A DNA stretch of 5,219 bases from Intrasporangium_A sp051961875 (GCF_051961875.1 NZ_JBQCCV010000051.1:1-5219); one strand, 5' to 3'; counted from the first letter of the stretch, positions 1 through 5,219 are shown. The notes: generated by a model not told the origin, from the sequence alone. A program made the numbers and translations.

Positions 1-34
1 AGCCGGTCGTGGGTCTGCCCGGTACCTTCGCGAC

Positions 35-787
35 ATGGGCTGGTTCTCGCGGGTTCTCGACCTCATCCGCGGCAAGGTGCGGCCTCGTCGGGAGGAGCCG
101 CCGGCCGGTCAGCCGGCGAGCATCGACGCAGTGTGCGAGCGCATGCGCACCCTCGAACTCGGGCTGGAGCTGGCTGACGGGCTCGCCCCGTTCAACGGCA
201 TGTACCTGCGGGTCACCGAGCTCGTCCGGGACCGGATCGCCGAGGGCTACTTCGGCAACGCGGAGTTCATGAACCGGCTGGACATCGTCTTCGCCGGGCT
301 CTACCTCGAGGCAGTGGACGCCGCTCATCCGGTGAGCGCGTGGGCGCCGTTGTTCGAGGCGCGCCACGAGGCGGGCCGGGTGCCGATCCAGTTCGCGCTC
401 GCCGGCATGAACGCGCACATCAACCACGACCTGCCGATCGCCGTGGTGCGTACCTGCCGGCAGCTCGGGACCAGCCCGGAGGCGCGCGACGTCGCGGCCG
501 ACTACCAGCGCGTCACCGACCTCCTCGCCGAGGTGCAGGAGCAGGTCCGGCAGTCGTTCCTCGACGGCCTCGCGCTCGACCTCGACCGGCGTTACGCCGC
601 CCCGATCGCCAACCTCGTCAGCTCGTGGAGCATCGGGCGCGCGCGGGACGCCGCGTGGGTCAACGCCCTCGTGCTGTGGCGGCTGGGCGACCTCGGGGAG
701 CTGCAGGACGACTTCCTCGAGACCCTCTCGAGCTCGGTCGGCCTGACCGGCCGGGTCCTGCTGACCCCGGTGGCGCAGCTCGTCTGA
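35..787 (+). CDS. DUF5995 family protein
   Basis: This is a 250-residue protein of unknown function that matches my recollection of the actinobacterial DUF5995 family. Family-like stretches are an early segment with SIDAVCERM (about residues 29-37), APFNGMYLRVTELV (51-64), RLDIVFAGLYLEAV (81-94), AWAPLFEAR (102-110) and the very characteristic FALAGMNAHINHDLPIAVV (120-138). The His/Asn/Asp cluster in that last motif could bind a metal or act in catalysis, but this is speculation. There is no signal peptide or membrane segment, so it is probably cytosolic. Residues 1-27 (MGWFSRVLDLIRGK and a basic/Pro tail) look like a variable amphipathic N-terminus. The start is the first ATG, but no good ribosome binding site precedes it and the frame stays open to the window edge, so the true start could lie upstream. 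It runs convergently into the MocR gene, with 31 bases between stop codons, and shows no functional link to the operon on the right. Confidence 0.85.
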   Translation: MGWFSRVLDLIRGKVRPRREEPPAGQPASIDAVCERMRTLELGLELADGLAPFNGMYLRVTELVRDRIAEGYFGNAEFMNRLDIVFAGLYLEAVDAAHPVSAWAPLFEARHEAGRVPIQFALAGMNAHINHDLPIAVVRTCRQLGTSPEARDVAADYQRVTDLLAEVQEQVRQSFLDGLALDLDRRYAAPIANLVSSWSIGRARDAAWVNALVLWRLGDLGELQDDFLETLSSSVGLTGRVLLTPVAQLV

Positions 788-818
788 GGCCGCCGGCCCG
801 GGCGCTGTCGCGGGTCGA
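788..818. other. Convergent intergenic gap
   Basis: Thirty-one GC-rich bases separate the stops of the DUF5995 gene and the MocR gene. A short palindrome (GCCCGGGC, 798-805) is present, but there is no stem-loop with a T-run, so no intrinsic terminator can be supported. Confidence 0.5.
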
Positions 819-2177
819 TCAGGTGGCCGTGCTCGCCAACGCGAGGGCGTCGGCCACCGTCTCGACGTTCGGGATCGGCTGTCCGGTGGCGACGCGGACC
901 GCGGCCGGACCCTGGCGGGTCCAGCTCTCGGCCGCGCCGGCGACGGCGATTCCGTGGGAGGCGAGGACGAGCAACGCCTCGCGCTCGTTGAGCACCGGCA
1001 CCCAGACCGCCAGCCCCGACTCGTTTGCCACCGGGACTCCGCGCTCCTCCAGGAGCCGGACGAGGCACTGGCGCCGCTCGGCGTAGACCCTGCGTGCGGT
1101 CCTGACCTGCTCCTGGCAACCGGGGTCCAGCAGCATCCACGCAAGGGCGTTCTGCACGATGCGGCTGGTCCAGCCTGCACCGAACTGCCGGTAGATCCGC
1201 GCGCGCTCGAGTGGCGCCGCGCCGCCGCCCATGACGGCGAGGCGGAGATCGGGGCTGTGCGACTTGGAGTAGGTCCGGACCAGCACCGTGGAGTGAGGCA
1301 GGAGCCCGGCCAGCCCGTGGTAGGGGGCGTCGCTCAGCTCGCCGAGCCCGTCGTCCTCGACGATGAGGGGGTTGCCGGTCGAGAGGATGGTCGCGAGCTC
1401 GTCACGGCGCTCGGGCGTGAGCGTGGCGGCCAGCCGCGAGCTCGACCGCGGCTCGTAGACGAACGCCGCTGGTTGCCGGCGCATCGCGGCAGCCAGGGAG
1501 GCGGGGACCGGCCCGGCGGCATCGGTGGCGACCGGGATCACCCGGGCGCCCAGCTGGTCGATGATGTCCAGCAGCCGAGGCGTGGCCGGGTCCTCGACCG
1601 CGACGTGGTCGCCGTGCACGACGCTGGTGGCGAGGAGCAGCTGGATGCCCTCGTAGCCGCCGTTGACCGCGAGCCAGTTCTCGGTCGGGAAGGGCCACGT
1701 GGCGGCCGCGGCCTCACGGAGGGGCTCGCTGATGGCGACGACCTCGTAGGAGTGCAGCTCGGGATCGTCCGACACGTGCGCCAGTGCGGTGCCGATGTCC
1801 GGGAGCAGCGCCGGGTCGGGCACCGCCCGCGAGAGGTTGAGCGTCCGGCCGGGCCACAGGTGGGAGATGTTCTCGTAGCGGGCGGGCCGGGGCACCGACA
1901 GCCCTTCCCGGACCCAGATGCCGCGGCGGCCGCCGCCATCGACCACCCGCTGTTTCCGCAGCGCGGTCCACGCCGTGGACACGGTGGCGGGGCTGACTCC
2001 GAGCCGGGTGGCGAGGGCGCGCACGGTGGGCAGCCGGGTCAGGGGAGCCAGGTCCCCACTGCGCACGAGCCGGGCGACCGTGGCCGAGATGCCCGTCGCG
2101 CTCGGTTCCTGGATGCGCTCGGCGAGCCATGCCGAGCTGGCCTCCCGGCGGTCGTCCGCGACCACGTCCTCGCTCAT
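819..2177 (-). CDS. MocR-type (GntR family) transcriptional regulator with PLP-dependent aminotransferase-like domain
   Basis: This 452-residue regulator has a winged-helix DNA-binding domain at about residues 28-91, with the GntR signature RLPTVRALATRLGVSPATVSTAW at 48-70 and the wing GGGRRGIWV at 81-89. A linker leads to a fold-type-I aminotransferase-like domain (about 110-450). Visible PLP elements are VEDDGLGEL (273-281; an Asp for the pyridine nitrogen), the Schiff-base lysine K305 in TYSKSHSPDLRL, and R428 in AVRVATG as the likely carboxylate-binding Arg. The position normally holding an NPTG-like turn reads SRLA (247-250, in PRSSSRLAATLT), a clear deviation. The start at 2177 is chosen because AGGAG lies 7 nt upstream (2185-2189); a longer reading from 2342 would run through the promoter region. 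MocR proteins such as GabR, TauR and PdxR sense amino acids, amines or PLP and often control a divergent operon. Here the divergent operon encodes a C-N hydrolase and a solute-binding protein, so it is the likely target. It is presumably also autoregulated. Confidence 0.92.
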   Translation of the reverse strand: MSEDVVADDRREASSAWLAERIQEPSATGISATVARLVRSGDLAPLTRLPTVRALATRLGVSPATVSTAWTALRKQRVVDGGGRRGIWVREGLSVPRPARYENISHLWPGRTLNLSRAVPDPALLPDIGTALAHVSDDPELHSYEVVAISEPLREAAAATWPFPTENWLAVNGGYEGIQLLLATSVVHGDHVAVEDPATPRLLDIIDQLGARVIPVATDAAGPVPASLAAAMRRQPAAFVYEPRSSSRLAATLTPERRDELATILSTGNPLIVEDDGLGELSDAPYHGLAGLLPHSTVLVRTYSKSHSPDLRLAVMGGGAAPLERARIYRQFGAGWTSRIVQNALAWMLLDPGCQEQVRTARRVYAERRQCLVRLLEERGVPVANESGLAVWVPVLNEREALLVLASHGIAVAGAAESWTRQGPAAVRVATGQPIPNVETVADALALASTAT

Positions 2178-2184
2178 CGTTGAG

Positions 2185-2189
2185 CTCCT
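2185..2189 (-). promoter_or_regulatory. Ribosome binding site of the MocR gene
   Basis: AGGAG on the minus strand sits 7 nt before the ATG at 2177. It is the evidence for the short start of the regulator. The mRNA leader from the predicted promoter would be only about 25 nt. Confidence 0.8.
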
Positions 2190-2205
2190 CTCGACCCAGT
2201 GTGAA

Positions 2206-2233
2206 TGAACAGTAACAAATGACATATTGTTCA
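2206..2233. promoter_or_regulatory. Candidate operator: 9-bp inverted repeat in the divergent promoter region
   Basis: The left arm TGAACAGTA (2206-2214) and right arm TATTGTTCA (2225-2233) are complementary at 8 of 9 positions across a 10-nt A+T-rich spacer, giving arm centres 19 bp apart (about two helical turns). The left arm covers the MocR -10 box. The right arm covers the -35 box of the rightward operon and touches the MocR -35 box. This is the expected place for the MocR protein to bind, although no binding is proven by sequence. Confidence 0.62.
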
Positions 2234-2237
2234 GCAA
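2209..2237 (-). promoter_or_regulatory. Predicted sigma70-type promoter of the MocR gene
   Basis: Read on the minus strand, a -35 box TTGCTG (2237-2232) and a -10 box TACTGT (2214-2209) are separated by exactly 17 nt. Transcription would begin near 2202, about 25 nt before the start codon. The local A+T richness of 2203-2238 stands out against the GC-rich surroundings. The -10 box lies inside the left arm of the inverted repeat at 2206-2233, which suggests autorepression. The boxes are predicted by eye only. Confidence 0.6.
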
Positions 2238-2255
2238 TGGGTCTGAACGTACGCT
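2227..2255 (+). promoter_or_regulatory. Predicted sigma70-type promoter of the rightward operon
   Basis: A -35 box TTGTTC (2227-2232) and a -10 box TACGCT (2250-2255) are separated by 17 nt. The start point would be near 2262, giving a leader of about 45 nt before the first gene. Its -35 box shares base 2232 with the -35 box of the opposing MocR promoter, so the two promoters are back to back and probably compete for polymerase. It is predicted by eye from spacing and partial consensus only. Confidence 0.55.
2229..2248. promoter_or_regulatory. Second overlapping inverted repeat (third half-site)
   Basis: GTTCAG (2229-2234) and CTGAAC (2243-2248) are perfect inverted copies around an 8-nt spacer. 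The left arm is shared with the right arm of the 2206-2233 repeat, so three TGAAC-type half-sites occur (2206 forward, 2229 reverse, 2244 forward). The outer two form a direct repeat whose starts are 38 bp apart. The third half-site falls in the spacer between -35 and -10 of the rightward promoter, immediately upstream of the -10. Confidence 0.5.
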
Positions 2256-2296
2256 GATGCCAGCCGGAGCGATCCGCTTCGACCCAATCCTGCTGT

Positions 2297-2302
2297 GAGG
2301 AG
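2297..2302 (+). promoter_or_regulatory. Ribosome binding site of the first operon gene
   Basis: GAGGAG at 2297-2302 lies 4 nt before the GTG at 2307 and 10 nt before the in-frame GTG at 2313. It overlaps the GTG at 2295, which excludes that upstream codon as the real start. Either 2307 or 2313 could be used. Confidence 0.65.
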
Positions 2303-2306
2303 AGCT

Positions 2307-3275
2307 GTGACTGTGCACCTCGGGGTTCGCCACTGGGACCACGTCATCCCCCTGGCACTAGGCGACGTGGGCGCCGACCTGGTGAAGATCGATCGCTTGG
2401 ACGCCACCCCGGATCTGTGGCACGACACGGGCTTCGACGGCGGTGAGACGTCCTTCAGCCGCTACGTGCGCGCCCGGTCGTCCGGCGACGAGCGCATCAT
2501 CGCCCTGCCCGTCTTCCTCATGCGTGGCTTCCGCCACCGGTGCATCATCGTGAGGTCGGACAGCGAGGCGGTGGATGCGTCGGCGCTGCGAGGTGCGCGC
2601 ATCGGCCTGACTGGATGGGCCGACAGCGGGAACGTGTGGACCCGCGCGGTCCTGCGCGAGGCCGGCATCGGCGTCGACGACGCCGACTGGCAGGTCGGGC
2701 CTCTGACGACGAACCATCCCGTCGTCGACCGGATCGGCAACGTCACGGTGGGGGACAACGTGCGCCACACCGCGGACGGGGCGCCGCTGGTCGATCTGCT
2801 GCGGGCCGGCCAGCTCGACGCCGTGATGACGCCGTTCATGCCACCGGGCTTCCACGCGCTGGGCTCGGACCTGCGGACGCTCTATCCGGACAACCGTCAG
2901 GCCGAGGCCGACTACTACCGGCGGCACGGGTACATCCCGGGAATCCATGTCCTGGCCCTGCGCGCCGAGGTGCTGCGGGACAACCCCGACGTGGCGCAGC
3001 AGGTCGTCACCGCCTTCGACGCCGCCAAGCGGCTGAGTCGCGCTCGTCGGGACAAGCTCGTGGACATCACCCCGTGGCACAACGAGGAGATCGGCTTCGC
3101 GACCCGCGTGGTGGGCGCCGACTGGCTGCCGTATGGCGTCTCCGCCGACCGCGTGATGGTGCGCGACTTCCAGACCGAGCTGGTCGAACAGCGGCTCCTC
3201 ACCGCGCCGGTCCCGCAAGCGGACCTGTTCCCCTATCCCGTCGAGCCCTTGACTGAAGAGGAGATTGCCTCATGA
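2307..3275 (+). CDS. 4,5-dihydroxyphthalate decarboxylase-like protein (cytosolic periplasmic-binding-protein fold)
   Basis: This 322-residue protein resembles, from memory of the family, 4,5-dihydroxyphthalate decarboxylases, which share the NMT1/THI5-like type II binding-protein fold. Matching stretches are ETSFSRYV (47-54, family 'SLSSY'), IALPVFLMRGFRHRCIIVR (65-83), LRGARIGLTGWADSGNVWTRAVL (94-116), LLRAGQLDAVMTPFMPPGF (164-182), LYPDNRQAEADYYRRHGYIPGIHVLALR (192-219) and the C-terminal DWLPYGV...EQRL...LF. No signal peptide or lipobox is present, so it should be cytosolic, which argues for an enzyme or sensor rather than an ABC binding protein. The loop GLTGWADSG differs from the PEYQMTA-type loop I recall, so the substrate may not be dihydroxyphthalate. 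A GTG start at 2307 (MTVHLGVRHWDH) is chosen from the GAGGAG site; 2313 is possible. It is first in the operon and overlaps the next gene by 4 bp (ATGA), implying coupled translation. Family assignment is fairly sure, the reaction is not. Confidence 0.82.
   Translation: MTVHLGVRHWDHVIPLALGDVGADLVKIDRLDATPDLWHDTGFDGGETSFSRYVRARSSGDERIIALPVFLMRGFRHRCIIVRSDSEAVDASALRGARIGLTGWADSGNVWTRAVLREAGIGVDDADWQVGPLTTNHPVVDRIGNVTVGDNVRHTADGAPLVDLLRAGQLDAVMTPFMPPGFHALGSDLRTLYPDNRQAEADYYRRHGYIPGIHVLALRAEVLRDNPDVAQQVVTAFDAAKRLSRARRDKLVDITPWHNEEIGFATRVVGADWLPYGVSADRVMVRDFQTELVEQRLLTAPVPQADLFPYPVEPLTEEEIAS
3257..3263 (+). promoter_or_regulatory. Ribosome binding site of the C-N hydrolase gene
   Basis: AGAGGAG lies inside the 3' end of the preceding gene, 8 nt before the ATG at 3272. 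With the ATGA stop/start overlap it supports the chosen start. Confidence 0.75.
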
Positions 3276-4111
3276 CAGCAGCAGCCCAAAGCCTGAAGGT
3301 GGCCGCGGCCCAGATGACAGCAGGTGAGGGGTGGGAGGAGAACCTCGCCACCGTCACGGCCGCGATCCGGCAGGCCGTGACCGAGGGTGTGGACCTCCTC
3401 GTCCTGCCGGAGGGCATCCTCGCCCGCTTCATCGGCGAACGCGAACGGATCCGCCTGCACGCCCAGCCGCTCGACGGGCCCTTCGTGACCGGTGTCGCCG
3501 AGGCGACGCGCGGACTCGACCTGACCGTGGTCGTCGGCATCCACGAGCTGTCGGGCGACCCGCGGCCCTACAACACGCTGGTCGTGCTGCGCGACGGCGA
3601 GACCGTCGGGATCTACCGCAAGCTGCATCTCTACGACGCCTTCGCGAACCGTGAGTCCGACAACGTGACCCCCGCGGACGTCGTGCCGCCGCTGGTCGAC
3701 GTCAAGGGTTTCCGGCTCGGCCTGATGACCTGCTACGACGTCCGCTTCCCGGAGCTGGCCCGGCTCCTCACCGTGGCCGGCGCCGACATCCTCGCGCTGC
3801 CTGCGGCGTGGGTGCGGGGACCGCTGAAGGAAGACCACTGGCGGACGATGGTGACCGCGCGAGCCCTCGAGAACACCGTGTACGTCATCGGCAGCGGCGA
3901 GTCCGGTCCGCGCAACATCGGCCGCAGCCTCATCGTCGACCCCCTCGGGGTCGCGGTGGCCGAAGCCGGCGAAGGGCCGGGGTTCATCACCGCCACCATC
4001 ACCCGTGAGCGGCTCGAGGCCGCCCGGGAGCAGTTGCCGGTCCTCGCGAACCGCCGGTTCGAGGTCGCGCCCACCCCCGTGCCGATCCGGACGGCCCTCC
4101 CCACCGCCTGA
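3272..4111 (+). CDS. Carbon-nitrogen hydrolase (nitrilase superfamily amidase)
   Basis: This 279-residue cytosolic enzyme is of usual length for single-domain Nit/omega-amidase-like members. The catalytic triad is visible: E47 in LVLPEG, K117 in IYRKLHLYD and nucleophile C154 in LMTCYDVRFPE. Further family marks are the Glu in NRES (128), PAAWVRGPLKEDHW (177-190), TARALENTVYVIGSGESG (195-212) and GRSLIVDPLGV (217-227). The superfamily hydrolyses non-peptide C-N bonds in amides, N-carbamoyl compounds or nitriles through a thioester intermediate. The KLHLYD and CYDVRFPE forms favour an amidase (omega-amidase or deaminated-glutathione-amidase branch) over a true nitrilase, but the substrate cannot be read from sequence. 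It starts on the ATGA overlap with the upstream decarboxylase-like gene and is followed 45 bases later by a solute-binding protein gene, so it probably acts on the imported compound or on a product of the first gene. Confidence 0.92.
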   Translation: MTAAAQSLKVAAAQMTAGEGWEENLATVTAAIRQAVTEGVDLLVLPEGILARFIGERERIRLHAQPLDGPFVTGVAEATRGLDLTVVVGIHELSGDPRPYNTLVVLRDGETVGIYRKLHLYDAFANRESDNVTPADVVPPLVDVKGFRLGLMTCYDVRFPELARLLTVAGADILALPAAWVRGPLKEDHWRTMVTARALENTVYVIGSGESGPRNIGRSLIVDPLGVAVAEAGEGPGFITATITRERLEAAREQLPVLANRRFEVAPTPVPIRTALPTA

Positions 4112-4156
4112 CCCCCTGTCACTCGAGACACCAACATGATGAAAGGCCTCCCAGCC

Positions 4157-5083
4157 ATGACCAACCTGCGCAACTCCGCGATCGCCCTGGCCGCCGTCGC
4201 AGCCCTGACGACCGCCGCCTGCACGGCGGACCCGACGACGGGCGGGAGCACGACGCCCCAGGCATCCGGCTCCACGCAGCAGCAGAGCCTGAACCAGTCC
4301 CTGCACGACAAGCTGCCCCAGAAGATCAAGGACGCAGGAAAGATCGTCGCGGTCAACACCGGTTCGTTCCCGCCGTACACCATCGTCGGTGCCGAGGGCT
4401 CGCAGATGCAGGGCGCGACCGCCGAGCTCGCCGACGCGCTCGGCAGCATCCTCGGGGTGAAGATCGAGCACACCACCATCGACGGACTGGCCAGCGTGCT
4501 GTCCGGCATGCAGGCGAACCGCTACGACCTCGACCTCGGGCCGGTCGGCGACTTCCCCGAGCGGCAGAAGCAGGCCACGTTCGTCGACTGGGTCAAGGAG
4601 TACGTCGTCTTCGCGGTCGAGAAGGGCAACCCCAAGAAGATCGACGGGCTCGACAGCACCTGCGGCACCCGGATCGCCGTGCAGGCAGCCGGTTCCGCCG
4701 AGAAGGTCATCAAGGCCCAGTCCGAGAAGTGCGTCTCCGCGGGCAAGGCCGCCATCGACGTCCAGTCCTACAAGGACCAGCCCTCCTCGATCCTCGCCGT
4801 GCAGTCGCACCGCGCCGACGCGTTCTTCTCGTCCCAGGCGCCGCTCACCTACTTCGTGGAGCAGTCTGGCGGCAAGCTCGAGCTGGCCGGACAGGGGAAG
4901 TCCAACGGCTTCAACGACCTGTTCCAGGGCGCGGTCGTCCCGAAGGACTCCCCGCTGGCTGACGTCCTCGTGGAGGGGATCAAGACCCTGCACGAGAACG
5001 GCACGTACGACTCGATCATGAAGAAGTGGGGCCTGGAGAAGAACGTTCTCGCGACGCCGGGCATCAACCTGGGAGTCGAATGA
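4157..5083 (+). CDS. ABC transporter substrate-binding lipoprotein, family 3 (amino-acid type)
   Basis: This 308-residue exported binding protein has a lipoprotein signal peptide (R5, hydrophobic AIALAAVAALTTAA, lipidated C22 in TTAAC), then a Ser/Thr/Gln-rich tether to about residue 50. The family-3 domain (about 62-293) shows VNTGSFPPYTIV (67-77), QGATAELADALGSILGVKIE (85-104), ERQKQATFVDWVKEYVVF (135-152) and NGTYDSIMKKWGL (281-293). R136 aligns with HisJ R77, which binds the ligand carboxylate. S226 in DAFFSSQAP appears to stand where HisJ D161 binds the alpha-amino group. C169 and C192 could form a disulphide. The start at 4157 has GAAAGG 10 nt upstream and gives a compact signal peptide; in-frame ATGs at 4136 (MMKGLPA extension) and 4139 remain possible. 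It presumably delivers solute to a permease and ATPase encoded further right, and its stop overlaps the next start (ATGA). The transporter class is sure, the ligand unknown. Confidence 0.9.
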   Translation: MTNLRNSAIALAAVAALTTAACTADPTTGGSTTPQASGSTQQQSLNQSLHDKLPQKIKDAGKIVAVNTGSFPPYTIVGAEGSQMQGATAELADALGSILGVKIEHTTIDGLASVLSGMQANRYDLDLGPVGDFPERQKQATFVDWVKEYVVFAVEKGNPKKIDGLDSTCGTRIAVQAAGSAEKVIKAQSEKCVSAGKAAIDVQSYKDQPSSILAVQSHRADAFFSSQAPLTYFVEQSGGKLELAGQGKSNGFNDLFQGAVVPKDSPLADVLVEGIKTLHENGTYDSIMKKWGLEKNVLATPGINLGVE

Positions 5084-5219
5084 GCATGACCGCACGTCCA
5101 GTCCAGAACGAAGCACCGGCGCGGCCCCAGGCCCCGCCCGGGCCCCACCACAACGACACCCCGCGTCCGCGCCCCCCCGGCCCGTGGGTAGCCCCCCACG
5201 ACGGAGCGGGCCAGCTGGC
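5080..5219 (+). CDS. Start of the next operon gene (3'-truncated by window); possibly an ABC transporter permease
   Basis: An open frame begins with ATGA overlapping the stop of the binding-protein gene and runs off the window after 46 codons. GGGAG (5071-5075) lies 4 nt before this ATG and 10 nt before a second in-frame ATG at 5086. The visible part is Pro-, Arg- and Gln-rich (for example QNEAPARPQAPPGPHH), hydrophilic and probably disordered, and reaches no hydrophobic segment. Actinobacterial amino-acid permeases often carry such a cytoplasmic N-terminal extension and follow the binding protein in the operon, so a permease is the best guess from position alone. Runs of seven C (5172-5178) and six C (5192-5197) make the frame near the end vulnerable to sequencing error or slippage. 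Confidence 0.5.
   Translation, partial: MSMTARPVQNEAPARPQAPPGPHHNDTPRPRPPGPWVAPHDGAGQL

Noticed and set aside
788..818. Bidirectional terminator between the convergent genes
   Set aside because: Only a short GC palindrome is present, with no stable stem-loop followed by a T-run on either strand.
954..2183. A 409-codon open frame on the plus strand opposite the MocR gene
   Set aside because: It is a shadow of the regulator's codon bias. The sequence is Gly/Arg/Val-rich with no motif, while the minus strand has full GntR and PLP-domain signatures.
2295..2306. GTG at 2295 as start of the decarboxylase-like gene
   Set aside because: The GAGGAG ribosome binding site lies at and after this codon, so it cannot serve it. 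The GTG at 2307 (or 2313) fits.
2178..2342. Upstream in-frame extension of the MocR protein by 55 residues
   Set aside because: It would run through the A+T-rich divergent promoter region and overlap the opposite gene. A good ribosome binding site supports the ATG at 2177.
4117..4130. Small inverted repeat TGTC/GACA around CTCGAG before the lipoprotein gene
   Set aside because: Four-base arms are expected by chance in GC-rich DNA, and nothing else there indicates an operator or internal terminator.
3233..5116. A 627-codon open frame on the minus strand across the whole operon
   Set aside because: It is antisense to three genes with clear family motifs, has low-complexity Asp/Gly/Arg/Val-rich content typical of GC-rich shadow frames, and has no recognisable domain.

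Overview
The window is high-GC DNA (roughly 70% G+C by eye, with strong G/C preference at third codon positions). Gene style and protein families (a DUF5995 protein, a MocR regulator, a lipoprotein amino-acid-type binding protein) point to an actinobacterium, perhaps of the Nocardioides/Pseudonocardia kind. That placement is an inference, because no rRNA or other marker is present.

Layout. (1) 35-787 (+): a DUF5995-family protein of unknown function, which looks unrelated to the rest. (2) 819-2177 (-), convergent with it: a 452-residue MocR-type regulator, with a GntR winged helix fused to a PLP-dependent aminotransferase-like domain. (3) 2178-2306: a compact divergent control region. It has two back-to-back sigma70-like promoters, each with a 17-nt spacer. 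Their -35 boxes share one base, and the region is threaded by three TGAAC half-sites that form two overlapping inverted repeats. (4) 2307-5219 (+): a tightly packed, apparently catabolic operon. Its genes are a cytosolic protein related to 4,5-dihydroxyphthalate decarboxylase (a periplasmic-binding-protein fold), a nitrilase-superfamily C-N hydrolase with its Glu-Lys-Cys triad, a family-3 ABC-transporter substrate-binding lipoprotein, and the first 46 codons of a further gene cut by the window edge, perhaps the transporter's permease. Two junctions are ATGA overlaps.

Working model (inference). A nitrogen-containing small molecule, probably an amide-like compound and perhaps not a standard alpha-amino acid, is captured by the lipoprotein and imported. 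The C-N hydrolase then cuts it, and the dihydroxyphthalate-decarboxylase-like protein processes or senses it. The MocR protein controls the operon and its own gene through the shared operator. I do not recognise this exact combination as a characterised pathway. The most distinctive points are the operator architecture, the replaced NPTG-type motif in the MocR aminotransferase domain, the apparent Asp-to-Ser change at the expected alpha-amino contact of the binding protein, and the pairing of a cytosolic binding-protein-fold enzyme with a C-N hydrolase.

No tRNA, rRNA, CRISPR array, insertion sequence or convincing terminator was seen.
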